Of a stretch of DNA of 64,000 bases, positions 46,377 to 56,300 are shown in pieces. The notes under the pieces are model-generated. The model was not told the origin of the DNA. It saw only the letters and a program-made list of their open reading frames with translations, and searched no databases. The stretch covers positions 1 to 64,000 of the forward strand of contig CAZOYP010000002.1 in assembly GCA_964584125.1 (NCBI GenBank). The letters are read 5' to 3'. Position numbers and translations under genes: made by a program. The DNA is from Nitromaritima sp964584125 (GTDB lineage: Bacteria; Nitrospinota; Nitrospinia; Nitrospinales; VA-1). How positions within the stretch are numbered: the stretch's first letter is position 1; each line of letters starts with the position of its first letter.

Positions 46377-46954
46377 AATTTCCTATCGGCTAAATTCAAC
46401 TATTTGTTAATCATTTAAAAGCAAGTTTTAAAAATCCCTAAAAACAAATAAATCTTTATTTATCAGTACTTTAAATAAGTTTTTAAAAAATATAGCCAAA
46501 GGTACCTTAATCGGTCTATACCTGTGGTTACAAGTCCACCTCAAAATAAAAATTATTGTTTTATAATGACTTGTATACCCTTGAGGGTAAAAGCAAAGAC
46601 TATGCCAAGCTTCGGACGACCATGATAGAGGAGAAAGACATTTATTTATAATGCTTTACTGATTTTTTAAGTGCTTTGAGAGAATGAAGGTTGTTACAGG
46701 CTGGGAAAAACCTACCTACTCGGTATCATTTTGATAAATTCAAGGCAAAACTCTTCATATCAGCTTATATCCAAAAAATAACCCGGAAACACTATCTTTA
46801 AAAAGCAAATCATTCTATTCCTCTACCGGGTGATAGCAGTCTTAGAAAGCTGGGTTTAAAATAAGTTCATCCCTTTATGCTAATATTATAGGTATTGATT
46901 AAATTTCACTTCGATTTTTAAGAACAGCAACCCAATCTATAAGCCTTTTAGCAA
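46377..46954. other. 578-base gene-free interval between tpsB and the phosphohexomutase
   Basis: AT-rich spacer expected to hold divergent promoters. A consensus TATAAT occurs at 46562-46567, but without a convincing -35 box. A short hairpin TACCC-TTGA-GGGTA spans 46576-46589, followed by GCAAAG and other purine-rich motifs. I could not fit this to a c-di-GMP or other riboswitch consensus. No small gene with a plausible ribosome binding site was found. Confidence 0.5.
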
Positions 46955-49102
46955 TTGTCCACTCAGAAAAATTCTAAAACACTGATAAATAAAAATAATT
47001 TTACGGATGAAATACGCCTACAGGGAACTGATGGTATTCGTGGTGAGGTAAAACTCTCTTCTTCAGAAGAGGCCGAGAATTCGACCCCGCAAGAAGTTTT
47101 CTTAGAACTTGGATACATTACAGAAGAATTCATGGAAATGTATGCCTACGCTTACACAAGGCAATTGATATCTGTAGAAAAAACTCCGGTCAAAAATAGT
47201 ATTGTTGTTGGATGGGATCCTAGAGACCCAAAAGGTAATCATACTTCTGCGGTCGTTAAAGGAATATGCAAAGCAGGCCTAAATGTAATCGTTTTAGGGG
47301 TAGTCCCCACCCCACTTGTACCAATGTATATGATATATAAAAATGCTTGTGGTGGTTTTATGGTTACTGCTTCTCACAACCCAAAAGATCAAAATGGAAT
47401 TAAAATTTTTTCTTCTTTTAAAGGTCTAAAACCACTACCTGATAATGACATAATCCTTACGCGTTCAGTCCTTGAATTAGAATACTCGAGTCTGGGTAAA
47501 CTTCCAATCATAGGAAAATGCATTGACTCTCGTAAAGAAGCATTAGAATTATTTTATAACTTTTCTATAGAACAAAAAAATACATGGATCCCATTCGGGT
47601 TAGAAACAACTCTTTTCAAAAATATTACACTGTTAGTTGATCCAGCTAACGGGTCACTCTCTGAAATAGCAGCAAAAATATTCCGCAAGGTCGGGTTTAG
47701 AAATGTAATAGAAATAAATTCAAAACTTAATGGCAATGTAAATCTAAAGAGTGGTGTAGCTGACTTAGAGGGCAAAACCATAATAACAAAAGAAATGATT
47801 AAAAAAGGATCGGGATTGTTTTCAGAGCATTTGACTATCACAGAGTTGTTTCGGCTTGGACGCAGAAACCGGGCTTCAGTTGCCAGAGGAAAGCAGAAAA
47901 TTTGCGGAGCCATTTTTGATGCTGATGGCGATCGATTCTATAGACTGGATTATGATGCTTCGAGGGATGCCCTTATTGTCATGAACGGAGACAAATTGGC
48001 TTTCTTTCAAGCCAAATATCTCATAACCACTAATCCTAAACGATACAAAGGAACAAGGTGCATTAATACTGTTGAAAGCGATCTAAATATATCGACTGCT
48101 TTAAAAAAACAAGGATACCTCCCTCTACTAACTCCTGTGGGAGATAGATGGATTCTGCTAAAAATTGCCTTGCTTCTTGCTGAAGAGCACATTCGCATGG
48201 TGCAAAAATCAAAAGAAAATAGCGTGTTACTATCCAGCATACTTAAAAAGTGGAAAGATTTTAAAAGTAAAGATTCTCTAAACGTTCTTAACGTAGAAAA
48301 ACTGGACTCAGAGTTAGGACGGTTCGACAAAGTTAAAAAACATGTAGAACGTCCCTCAAGTACCAAAAAAAATACTTTTTTTTCTATTGGTAGCGAGGAA
48401 ACGGGGCACTGTATCACTGAAGGCTACCTTACTCTCAAAAATAAAAAACAAGTATCCGTTTTTTTGGGTAACGGGGTCAAAAGTGCGATAAATACATTTG
48501 TTTCCACCCAAGTTTTGCTAGAATCGAAATCAACTCAAGCCTATTTTTCTAATCTGAATCGACCGTTTCCCCTCGGATATAAAAAAACTCTCTATACCTA
48601 CTATGTAAATAAAAAACTTTTTTACAGAAATTCTCCGCTATGGAAACAATTAAAAACATCTGTATATCAGGAAGCTCGCAGCAAAAACTTTAGCCCACGA
48701 ATCACCAGTTTTTATGCAGAGCCTGATATGTTGTACATCGTTCTTAATTTAAATAAAGGTGATCATGCAGCAATTTTTGTTCGCAACTCTGGCACTGAAA
48801 ATAAAATAGGAATTAATTTGAGAGGGCCTATGAAGAGTGCTGCGAAATTAAAGTTTATCGGTGAAAAATGTATTCGAATACTACTATCCTCCATGAAGGA
48901 TTTTGAAAACCACCTTTACAAATTAGAAAAAGATATTCTCAACCAACTAATTCATGGACCTGTTTCAAATACTAAGCTAAAGTTTAAAAAACCTTTGGGG
49001 AACAGAGTTCTTTCGGAAATGGGAAAGCAGGACCTAATCAAGCTAACCGAGAATGGCCATGCCCTTACTTCACTTGGAAAGTGGTATCTATCGATTAGAT
49101 AA
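46955..49102 (+). CDS. Oversized alpha-D-phosphohexomutase (PGM/PMM/GlmM superfamily)
   Basis: Interconverts hexose 1- and 6-phosphates. The three active-site loops are present: phosphoserine loop TASHNPKDQNGIKIF with Ser140, metal loop DADGDR at 322-327, and phosphate-binding RNSGTEN at 610-616. The sugar loop GSEETGH is also seen. At 715 residues it is about 250 longer than usual. Extra material lies before the metal loop, between about 385 and 475 (basic, helical), and in a C-terminal tail of about 55 residues ending LTENGHALTSLGKWYLSIR that could be a winged helix. The only available start is TTG, directly after a stop. It is followed by a GlmU-like gene, which suggests amino-sugar activation, but the substrate is unproven. 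Confidence 0.85.
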   Translation: MSTQKNSKTLINKNNFTDEIRLQGTDGIRGEVKLSSSEEAENSTPQEVFLELGYITEEFMEMYAYAYTRQLISVEKTPVKNSIVVGWDPRDPKGNHTSAVVKGICKAGLNVIVLGVVPTPLVPMYMIYKNACGGFMVTASHNPKDQNGIKIFSSFKGLKPLPDNDIILTRSVLELEYSSLGKLPIIGKCIDSRKEALELFYNFSIEQKNTWIPFGLETTLFKNITLLVDPANGSLSEIAAKIFRKVGFRNVIEINSKLNGNVNLKSGVADLEGKTIITKEMIKKGSGLFSEHLTITELFRLGRRNRASVARGKQKICGAIFDADGDRFYRLDYDASRDALIVMNGDKLAFFQAKYLITTNPKRYKGTRCINTVESDLNISTALKKQGYLPLLTPVGDRWILLKIALLLAEEHIRMVQKSKENSVLLSSILKKWKDFKSKDSLNVLNVEKLDSELGRFDKVKKHVERPSSTKKNTFFSIGSEETGHCITEGYLTLKNKKQVSVFLGNGVKSAINTFVSTQVLLESKSTQAYFSNLNRPFPLGYKKTLYTYYVNKKLFYRNSPLWKQLKTSVYQEARSKNFSPRITSFYAEPDMLYIVLNLNKGDHAAIFVRNSGTENKIGINLRGPMKSAAKLKFIGEKCIRILLSSMKDFENHLYKLEKDILNQLIHGPVSNTKLKFKKPLGNRVLSEMGKQDLIKLTENGHALTSLGKWYLSIR

Positions 49103-49236
49103 GATGAAAAAAACCGAATGACTGACGTATTATTTGTTCAATTTTTATTAGGATATAAAATATTGTTTTTCTCACAAATGATCAGTGCCTTGAACGGTAA
49201 TTATGGGAAATTCTACTTTCCTATATATTTAGCATC

Positions 49237-50028
49237 ATGAGCTCTTTTTCAGATATCTATTTCACGCAACTCGACAGCTTTGCGCACAAAAACATTTTTC
49301 AAAATACAGAACAAGTCTGGGACCCCCTTAAAGACCTTAATAAAATTATCATAAGAATATTAGAAGGTAACAAAACAGGTGATGCTATCGAATCCATTCC
49401 TGGTATTACCGTCGACACCAGTAATTCAGTTAAGGGTATTATTGTGAATCGCTGGATAAAACTCGAAGCTCCTGTTATATCTCAGTATCTTGATATTCGG
49501 ATTGACAGTGGGACAATTCTGGAACCTACGGCTATCATCAAAGGCCCTGCGATTATAGGGAAAAATAATGATATTCGTCAGGGGTCATACTTAAGGGGCA
49601 ATATTATGACAGGAGATTGTTGTGTAGTAGGTCACTGCACAGAAATTAAAAACTCTATTTTGATGAATCATGTAGAAGCTGGCCACTTTAATTACATAGG
49701 CGACAGCATTCTAGGAAGCTATGTCAATATGGGCGCTGGTTCACGACTGGCTAACGTTCAATTTCGCGGATTACAAGAAAAAATTAGTAGTGTGATCAAC
49801 GATATTGAAATACCCATTGAAAACAAAACAATTTCAACTGGACTCTCAAAATTTGGCTCGATCATAGGAGACAATGTAGAGGTTGGTTGTAACGCCGTAT
49901 TATCACCTGGCACCCTGATTGGGAAAAATACCTGGATTTATCCAAACTGCACTATAACAAAAGGTTTTCACCCCCCTGATCATTTCATAACCCTTTCAGA
50001 ACGCAAACTAAAATCTCGCCCCAAATAA
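49237..50028 (+). CDS. Left-handed beta-helix protein, GlmU C-terminal-like
   Basis: A 263-residue protein with a non-repetitive N-terminal 80 residues and a hexapeptide-repeat beta-helix (about 85-250): ILEPTAIIKGPAIIGKNNDI, GSYLRGNIMTGDCCVVG, HVEAGHFNYIGDSILGSYV, NMGAGSRLANV, IIGDNVEVGCNAVLSPGTLI. The NMGAG...LANV and HFNYIGDSILG parts resemble the acetyltransferase half of GlmU or UDP-sugar pyrophosphorylase-like proteins. The nucleotidyltransferase half of GlmU is absent. Placed 134 bases after a phosphohexomutase, it may act with it in nucleotide-sugar synthesis. Confidence 0.8.
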   Translation: MSSFSDIYFTQLDSFAHKNIFQNTEQVWDPLKDLNKIIIRILEGNKTGDAIESIPGITVDTSNSVKGIIVNRWIKLEAPVISQYLDIRIDSGTILEPTAIIKGPAIIGKNNDIRQGSYLRGNIMTGDCCVVGHCTEIKNSILMNHVEAGHFNYIGDSILGSYVNMGAGSRLANVQFRGLQEKISSVINDIEIPIENKTISTGLSKFGSIIGDNVEVGCNAVLSPGTLIGKNTWIYPNCTITKGFHPPDHFITLSERKLKSRPK

Positions 50029-50156
50029 ACCTATTTTAAAGGTTCTTTGTGCAAATTCTCATCGAATGATTCATAACAAAAGATCTGCAATTTATTTTGA
50101 TTAACTAATTGAAATTTTAAACAGAGAGAAATCACCACTTTGCGAAGTTTATTGCT

Positions 50157-50184
50157 TTGAAAATAACAGTTAGAGTAGTATGTT
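50157..50184 (+). promoter_or_regulatory. Possible promoter of the tRNA-Leu/tig transcript
   Basis: TTGAAA at 50157-50162 and TATGTT at 50179-50184, separated by 16 bases, about 95 bases before the tRNA. Reasonable but not strong; the rest of the 250-base spacer shows no better match. Confidence 0.35.
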
Positions 50185-50278
50185 TGAGAACTGAGAAAAT
50201 CCCTTAAAAGTGATGATAAAATAAGTCAAAACTTACTCTAGGAATTTTGAATGTTGAGCGAACCCATGAAAAAAAACT

Positions 50279-50360
50279 GCGGATGTGGCGGAACTGGCAG
50301 ACGCGCATGATTTAGGATCATGTGGGGCAACCCGTGGAGGTTCAAGTCCTCTCATCCGCA
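50279..50360 (+). tRNA. tRNA-Leu (anticodon UAG)
   Basis: An 82-base cloverleaf. The acceptor stem GCGGATG pairs with CATCCGC, and the discriminator base is A. The anticodon stem CATGA/TCATG holds the loop TTTAGGA with anticodon TAG. A long variable arm (TGGGGCAACCCG) and the TTCAAGT T-loop are normal for a type II tRNA. CCA is not encoded, so it must be added after transcription. It lies 28 bases before tig. Confidence 0.95.
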
Positions 50361-50388
50361 TTAATAATTTTTTTACCTTTATGACACT

Positions 50389-51729
50389 ATGAATATTGAA
50401 ATAGAAGATATTGACTCCTGTAAAAAGAAAATCAAGTTTGAAATTGCCCAAAAGGATTACCAAGTCCAAGTTCAAAATTCTTACCTCAGTCTTGCACGGC
50501 AAGTAAAGGTACCAGGGTTTCGCCCAGGAAAAGCGCCAATGTCCATGCTAGAAAAACGATTTGGATCAAATGTTAAAAAAGAAGTCATGACCCAACTCAT
50601 TAGTGAACGGCTTGCTGAAGTAATAGAAGAAAAAGGATTCCGCTCTGTAAGTCCACCAAAGCTCTTAGAAGTTGAGGCGGAGGAGGGAACAGATATAAGC
50701 GTGTCCGCTTCAGTAGAAATTGTCCCTGAGTTTGAGATCAAAGACTATTCGAAGATGGAAGTTCCTCTTGAAATCACACGAGTAACTGATGAGGATGTGA
50801 ATCAGGTAATCAACTATTATCTTGAGCGCCAAGGCACCAAAGTGCAGGTAACAGACAGGCCCGTTGAAAATAAAGATTTTGTTAAACTTGATTTTAAGGG
50901 AACTTTTAACAACAAAACCTTTGAGGGTGGCGAAGGTAGTGATCATATAGTTCAAATTGGCTCTGAGTACCTATTGAATGATATGGGGAACCAGCTTATA
51001 GGAATGTCCGTAGGAGAAGAAAAAAGTATTCCTGTTAACATTCCCGAAAATTATTCTGCTAATAAATCTATTGCTGGTAAAAAAGTTGTTTTTCACGTTT
51101 CTCTAAAGGGAATTCAGAAAAATCAGTTACCCGAATTAAATGATAGTTTTGCTAAAAATGTTGAACCAAAAAATAAGTTCACCAGTTTAGAAGATATGAA
51201 ACAAAAAACTAGGTCTGAGCTTGAAGAACATTCGCGTGGAGATGCCCTTAGGGGAGCTAAAGAGCTTGTTACAAAAAAAATTACAGCAACAAATCCTATT
51301 GAAGTTCCCGAAAGTTTAATTGATGAACAAATCAAGCATATGGTCACTCAAGCTTTAAAAAAGAAACAACGGGGCACAAACCAAACAGAACCTGTGAAAG
51401 AAGAAGAGATACACGTAACAGACTCACAGAAAAAAGACTACCGGGAAGACGCCATCAAACTCTTACAACAGGAACTGGTTCTTGATCAATTAGCTATTAA
51501 CCTCAATATTACGATTAATGAAAATGAACTCGATGCAGAGGTCAACAATATGGCACGCATGTTAGGTGAAAAAGATGCCCATAAAATGAAAAAACAATGG
51601 GAGCAAAATGGTGTCTTGGTTAAATTACAAAGCCGGATTAAACGTGATAAGACGCTCGATGCTGTGATGAAGGAAGTTCGGATCAAGGAAGAATTTGTTG
51701 ACAGAAAACAACATATTGACAATAATTGA
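50389..51729 (+). CDS. tig: Trigger factor (ribosome-associated chaperone and peptidyl-prolyl isomerase)
   Basis: Binds nascent chains at the ribosome exit. The 446-residue protein has the three standard parts: N-terminal ribosome-binding domain with the signature VKVPGFRPGKAPMSMLEKRFG (residues about 38-58; G-F-R-x-G-K is the ribosomal contact), a FKBP-type isomerase domain (about 160-245, KDFVKLDFKGTFNNKTFEGG), and a C-terminal helical chaperone domain. Its place before clpP-clpX-lon is the common bacterial order. ATG start; a stray ATG at 50381 opens only a three-codon frame. Confidence 0.96.
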   Translation: MNIEIEDIDSCKKKIKFEIAQKDYQVQVQNSYLSLARQVKVPGFRPGKAPMSMLEKRFGSNVKKEVMTQLISERLAEVIEEKGFRSVSPPKLLEVEAEEGTDISVSASVEIVPEFEIKDYSKMEVPLEITRVTDEDVNQVINYYLERQGTKVQVTDRPVENKDFVKLDFKGTFNNKTFEGGEGSDHIVQIGSEYLLNDMGNQLIGMSVGEEKSIPVNIPENYSANKSIAGKKVVFHVSLKGIQKNQLPELNDSFAKNVEPKNKFTSLEDMKQKTRSELEEHSRGDALRGAKELVTKKITATNPIEVPESLIDEQIKHMVTQALKKKQRGTNQTEPVKEEEIHVTDSQKKDYREDAIKLLQQELVLDQLAINLNITINENELDAEVNNMARMLGEKDAHKMKKQWEQNGVLVKLQSRIKRDKTLDAVMKEVRIKEEFVDRKQHIDNN

Positions 51730-51853
51730 AGAGACTTTACTGGTCTTAACTTATTTTTATATTTTATTCTAATAGTCATTAGGTGCTCAATCGACTAGCA
51801 TTGAAATAATCTAGCCTTATAAATATTTCATAATTGAAAAAGAAAGAGAGTAT

Positions 51854-52492
51854 ATGACCGAAACTTATAACCAGTTGATTCCAATAGTAATTGAACAAAC
51901 TAGTCGTGGAGAGCGCTCCTACGACATATACTCGCGCCTGCTTAAAGATAGAATCATATTCCTTGGCACGGGGGTGGACGATAATGTAGCCAATGCTATT
52001 ATAGCCCAAATGCTTTTTTTGGAATCAGACGAGCCAGATCAAGATATTTATCTTTATGTCAACAGCCCTGGTGGACAGGTAAGCTCAGGAATGGCCATTT
52101 ACGATACCATGCAATATATCAAACCAGATGTGCAGACTATTTGTATCGGGCAGGCAGCTAGCATGGGCGCCTTGCTATTAACTGCTGGAGCTAAAGGAAA
52201 ACGCTTTTCTCTTCCACACGCAAGGATAATGATCCACCAACCAAGCGGTGGATTTCAGGGCCAACATACAGATATTGAAATCCAAGCAAAAGAAATATCC
52301 CGCATTCGAGAAATCCTGGATGGGATACTAGCCACACATTCTGGGCAAGACTCTAAAAAAGTTCGCAAGGACACAGAAAGGGACCACTATATGACAGGTG
52401 AGGAAGCTTTGAAATACGGTTTGATTGATAAGCTGATCACTAAACGCGAAGAATCGGAAAATAAAGAGGGCGAGAAAAATAAAAAGGAGTAG
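51854..52492 (+). CDS. clpP: ClpP protease proteolytic subunit
   Basis: Serine peptidase of ClpXP. The 212-residue protein carries the catalytic triad Ser103 (GQAASMGALLL), His128 (ARIMIHQPSGG) and Asp177 (DTERDHYM), and the N-terminal P-x-V-I-E-Q-T motif. The C-terminus is charged (Glu/Lys-rich) and slightly longer than in E. coli. Works with ClpX, encoded next, 57 bases downstream. Confidence 0.97.
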   Translation: MTETYNQLIPIVIEQTSRGERSYDIYSRLLKDRIIFLGTGVDDNVANAIIAQMLFLESDEPDQDIYLYVNSPGGQVSSGMAIYDTMQYIKPDVQTICIGQAASMGALLLTAGAKGKRFSLPHARIMIHQPSGGFQGQHTDIEIQAKEISRIREILDGILATHSGQDSKKVRKDTERDHYMTGEEALKYGLIDKLITKREESENKEGEKNKKE

Positions 52493-52549
52493 ATCTTGAC
52501 TAAGAAAATCAGCGGTCTTTTCTCTTTCCCCTCCTTCTAGAGGAATGCT

Positions 52550-53800
52550 ATGAGTAAAAAAAAGCCCCCAAAGAGCAATAACTACAGATGTTCATTCTGT
52601 GGTAAGAACCAAGAAGAAGTTAAAAAGCTAATTGCCGGCCCGACCGTTTTTATCTGCGATGAGTGCATCGAACTATGCAACGAAATCATGGTCGAAGAAT
52701 GGGCCCAGGCAAAATCCGAAGATGTACAACATCTATTAAAACCTAAAGATATTTATAGTCACCTCGAAAACTATATTGTTGGGCAAAGTCGTTGTAAGCG
52801 TATACTTTCAGTGGCCGTTCATAACCATTTTAAGCGAATAGAAGCTAACGTAAATATGGACGAAATAGAACTTCAAAAAAGCAATGTCCTGCTTATTGGC
52901 CCCACAGGTTCTGGAAAGACTCTGATGGCCCAAACTTTAGCAAAAATTCTTGACGTTCCGTTTTGTATTGTTGATGCTACAACGCTTACCGAAGCAGGTT
53001 ACGTTGGGGAAGATGTTGAAAATATCATCCTAAAACTACTACAGGCAGCTGACTACGATGTGGAGAAAGCAGAACGGGGAATTATTTATATTGACGAGAT
53101 TGACAAAATTTCTCGCAAAACAGAAAATCCGTCCATAACTCGTGATGTCTCTGGAGAAGGTGTACAGCAGGCTTTACTCAAAATTATAGAAGGTACCACC
53201 GCTAGTGTCCCTCCGCAAGGCGGAAGAAAACATCCTCATCAAGAATTTTTGCAAGTCAATACTTCCAATATTTTGTTTGTTTGTGGTGGGGCATTTGTTG
53301 GACTTGATAGTGTGATCCGTGATCGCGTAGGAAAGAAAACACTTGGGTTCAGCCAAACACCTATCTCAAAAAGAAAAGCAGAAACGGAAGCTATTCTAGA
53401 AAAGGTACAACCAGAAGATCTTCTTAAGTACGGTCTCATCCCAGAATTTGTAGGTCGATTTTCAATTGTCGCAACCCTTAACGAGCTCGATGCAGCTGCT
53501 TTAATGAAAGTACTGTCAGAACCGAAAAATGCTGTCATAAAACAGTACCAGAAACTTTTTGAATTCGAAAATGTCAGATTGAAATTCACAGAAAGTGCTA
53601 TTCGAGCAATTGCGGAAAAAGCGATCGCCCACAAAACAGGTGCTCGCGGTTTACGCGCAGTACTAGAAGAACATATGCTTGATATAATGTTCGAGTTACC
53701 TTCACGAAGTGATATTGAGGAAGTTGTAGTCAATGAAGAAGTGGTTAACAATAACGAGAAACCACTCCTCGTTTATCATAAGCAGAAACAGGCAAGTTAA
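52550..53800 (+). CDS. clpX: ClpX ATPase and unfoldase
   Basis: AAA+ unfoldase that delivers substrates to ClpP. An N-terminal zinc-binding domain (Cys14, Cys17, Cys36, Cys39) is followed by the AAA+ core with Walker A GPTGSGKT, Walker B IIYIDEIDKI, and the pore region around GYVGEDVEN. The 416-residue length is normal. It has a GAGG site seven bases before the ATG, and its stop codon directly abuts the lon start, so the two are probably co-translated. Confidence 0.97.
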   Translation: MSKKKPPKSNNYRCSFCGKNQEEVKKLIAGPTVFICDECIELCNEIMVEEWAQAKSEDVQHLLKPKDIYSHLENYIVGQSRCKRILSVAVHNHFKRIEANVNMDEIELQKSNVLLIGPTGSGKTLMAQTLAKILDVPFCIVDATTLTEAGYVGEDVENIILKLLQAADYDVEKAERGIIYIDEIDKISRKTENPSITRDVSGEGVQQALLKIIEGTTASVPPQGGRKHPHQEFLQVNTSNILFVCGGAFVGLDSVIRDRVGKKTLGFSQTPISKRKAETEAILEKVQPEDLLKYGLIPEFVGRFSIVATLNELDAAALMKVLSEPKNAVIKQYQKLFEFENVRLKFTESAIRAIAEKAIAHKTGARGLRAVLEEHMLDIMFELPSRSDIEEVVVNEEVVNNNEKPLLVYHKQKQAS

Positions 53801-56209
53801 ATGAGCTCAAATCATCCCTTATTGCCTTTACTCCCACTAAGAGACATAGTTGTTTTTCCTTTCATGGTAATCCCGCTTTTTGTTGGAAGGGAGAAGTCCG
53901 TTTGTGCATTAGAAAAATCCATGGCCGAACAAAAAAACATCTTTCTTGCCTCCCAGCGGAATCCGAATAATAACGACCCGGCTCCAAAAGATATTTACGA
54001 AACTGGTACTATCGCTAATATTCTACAAATACTAAAATTAAGCGATGGCACCATAAAAGTTCTAGTAGAAGGTCTTCAACGTGGGCGTATCATCAAGTTC
54101 AACGAGAATACTGATTTTTACCAGGTTGAAATCGAACCAGTTCAAGAAAATGAACAGATAACGCCTGAACTTAAAGCGCTCATGAGGAGCGTTGGCAAGG
54201 TATTCGAACAATATGTGAAACTGAACCATAAAATACCACTTGAAGCAGTTTCTGCGACAATGAACATTATTGAGCCACATCGTTATGCAGACACTATTGC
54301 AGCTTACATGGTTTTTCAATCAAATGAAAAACAATCTCTTTTAGAAACATTCAATCCTGGTGACCGCTTAGAAAAATTATTGGGCACTCTAAAATCGGAA
54401 ATGGAAGTTCTCAAAATCGAAAAAAAGGTTCATGGACGTGTCCGGAAACAAATGGAGCAGAGTCAAAAAGAATTTTATCTAAACGAACAACTCAAGGCTA
54501 TCCAGAAGGAGTTAGGAAAACGTGATGAGTTCAAAACAGATATCGATGAATTGACTGAAAAAATAAAAAAGGCTTGTTTGCCTAAGGAGATTAACGAAAA
54601 AATATCAAAAGAACTGAAGAGGCTAGAGCTCATGCAACCAATGTCGGCCGAAGCGACAGTTTCACGAACCTATATTGAATGGTTCATTGACCTTCCATGG
54701 AAACAAGAAACAAACCCTACAAATATTAAAATCCCAGAAGCAATTAAAATACTCAATAAAGATCATTACGGCCTAGAAAAGGTTAAAGAAAGGATCGTTG
54801 AACATTTAGCGGTACTCAAGTTAGTAAAAAAAATTAAAGGTCCTATTTTATGCCTAGTAGGACCACCTGGTGTTGGCAAAACTTCCTTAGGACAATCTAT
54901 TGCCAAAGCTACAGGAAAAAAATTCATTCGTGTTTCTTTAGGTGGAGTACGTGATGAAGCAGAAATAAGAGGTCATAGAAGAACCTATATTGGAGCGCTT
55001 CCAGGTAAAATTATTCAAGGAATCAAAAAAGCTGGCACTATGGATCCTGTATTTATGTTGGATGAAGTTGATAAAATGAATTCTGACTTTCGTGGTGATC
55101 CTTCTTCTGCTTTATTAGAAGTTCTTGACCCAGAACAAAATTCAAACTTCAACGATCATTATCTTGAAGCGGACTATGATCTATCTCAAGTTCTATTCAT
55201 CTGCACTGCTAACGTGCTCCATACAATACCACAGCCCCTTCTCGACAGAATGGAGGTGATCCGCTTACATGGTTATACTGATGATGAAAAAATTGGTATT
55301 GCCGAAAAGTTCCTTATTCCTAAAAAAATTAAAGAACACGGATTAACTAAAGGCAACATCAAGTTTTCTAAAAAAACCCTGAACAAAATCCTGGATAATT
55401 ACACGCGTGAAGCTGGAGTGCGTAATTTGGAACGGGAAATAGCCACCATCTGTCGCAAAATTGCTAGAAAAGTTGTGGATAAAGGAAAAAAATATTCAGC
55501 TAAGATTGAAACCAGTTCTCTTAAAGATTTTTTAGGCGTCCCTAAATATCAACGCTTACCTGCAAAAAAAATACTTCCAGTAGGCGTTGCTACAGGGCTA
55601 GCTTGGACAGAAATTGGAGGCGAATTACTATCAATTGAGGTAACGGTTTTGCCAGGTAGCGGTAAGCTTTCACCCACAGGTAAGTTAGGGGATGTAATGA
55701 AAGAATCTGCTCACGCTGCTCTTAGCTATGTTCGGTCACGTGCGAAAGACTTTGGGCTTAAAAAAGATTTCTACCAAAAAACTGATGTCCACATACATAT
55801 ACCCGAAGGAGCAGTGCCTAAAGATGGGCCCTCAGCAGGAATCACTATGGCCGTCGCAATTGTATCCGCCTTGACAAACAAACCGTTGAGACACGAGGTC
55901 GCAATGACTGGGGAACTAACATTAACTGGAAAGATTTTGCCTATAGGTGGACTTAAAGAAAAATCTCTGGCGGCTTATAGGGGCGGTATTTTCAAAATTA
56001 TTCTACCGAAGGAAAACGAAAAAGATATCGAGGAAATTCCGGAGAAAATTAGAAAGGATATGAAGTTTTTCCCAGTTGCAAATATGGATGAGGCTATTAA
56101 AGAAGCTTTTGAAAAAAAATTAAATCCTGGAAAGAAAAAGCCGGCGAAATCAAAAACTAGAAAACAGCAGACCCGCTCTAACCGCCAATCTGTAACCACC
56201 CTAAACTAA
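53801..56209 (+). CDS. lon: ATP-dependent protease Lon
   Basis: A homohexameric AAA+ protease that removes misfolded proteins. The 802-residue protein shows the LON substrate-binding domain (LPLLPLRDIVVFPFMVIPLF at the N-terminus), Walker A GPPGVGKT at 354-361, Walker B VFMLDEVDKM, and the peptidase domain with the Ser678-Lys721 dyad (PKDGPSAGITM; LKEKSLAAYRGG). A basic, unstructured tail of about 25 residues (KKKPAKSKTRKQQTRSNRQ) ends the protein. It begins at the base after the clpX stop. Confidence 0.97.
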   Translation: MSSNHPLLPLLPLRDIVVFPFMVIPLFVGREKSVCALEKSMAEQKNIFLASQRNPNNNDPAPKDIYETGTIANILQILKLSDGTIKVLVEGLQRGRIIKFNENTDFYQVEIEPVQENEQITPELKALMRSVGKVFEQYVKLNHKIPLEAVSATMNIIEPHRYADTIAAYMVFQSNEKQSLLETFNPGDRLEKLLGTLKSEMEVLKIEKKVHGRVRKQMEQSQKEFYLNEQLKAIQKELGKRDEFKTDIDELTEKIKKACLPKEINEKISKELKRLELMQPMSAEATVSRTYIEWFIDLPWKQETNPTNIKIPEAIKILNKDHYGLEKVKERIVEHLAVLKLVKKIKGPILCLVGPPGVGKTSLGQSIAKATGKKFIRVSLGGVRDEAEIRGHRRTYIGALPGKIIQGIKKAGTMDPVFMLDEVDKMNSDFRGDPSSALLEVLDPEQNSNFNDHYLEADYDLSQVLFICTANVLHTIPQPLLDRMEVIRLHGYTDDEKIGIAEKFLIPKKIKEHGLTKGNIKFSKKTLNKILDNYTREAGVRNLEREIATICRKIARKVVDKGKKYSAKIETSSLKDFLGVPKYQRLPAKKILPVGVATGLAWTEIGGELLSIEVTVLPGSGKLSPTGKLGDVMKESAHAALSYVRSRAKDFGLKKDFYQKTDVHIHIPEGAVPKDGPSAGITMAVAIVSALTNKPLRHEVAMTGELTLTGKILPIGGLKEKSLAAYRGGIFKIILPKENEKDIEEIPEKIRKDMKFFPVANMDEAIKEAFEKKLNPGKKKPAKSKTRKQQTRSNRQSVTTLN

Positions 56210-56300
56210 ATTTTCATTCTCCCGTCTTGGCATAGTATATTGCACAACAAATAATCAGAGTCTTCTTAAAACGTGGACCTCAAAGTCTGAATAAAAAAAA

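Noticed and set aside
46576..46625. Possible c-di-GMP (GEMM-type) riboswitch
   Set aside because: A GCAAAG motif and a small hairpin are present, but the rest of the conserved core and a paired tetraloop-receptor arm cannot be found.
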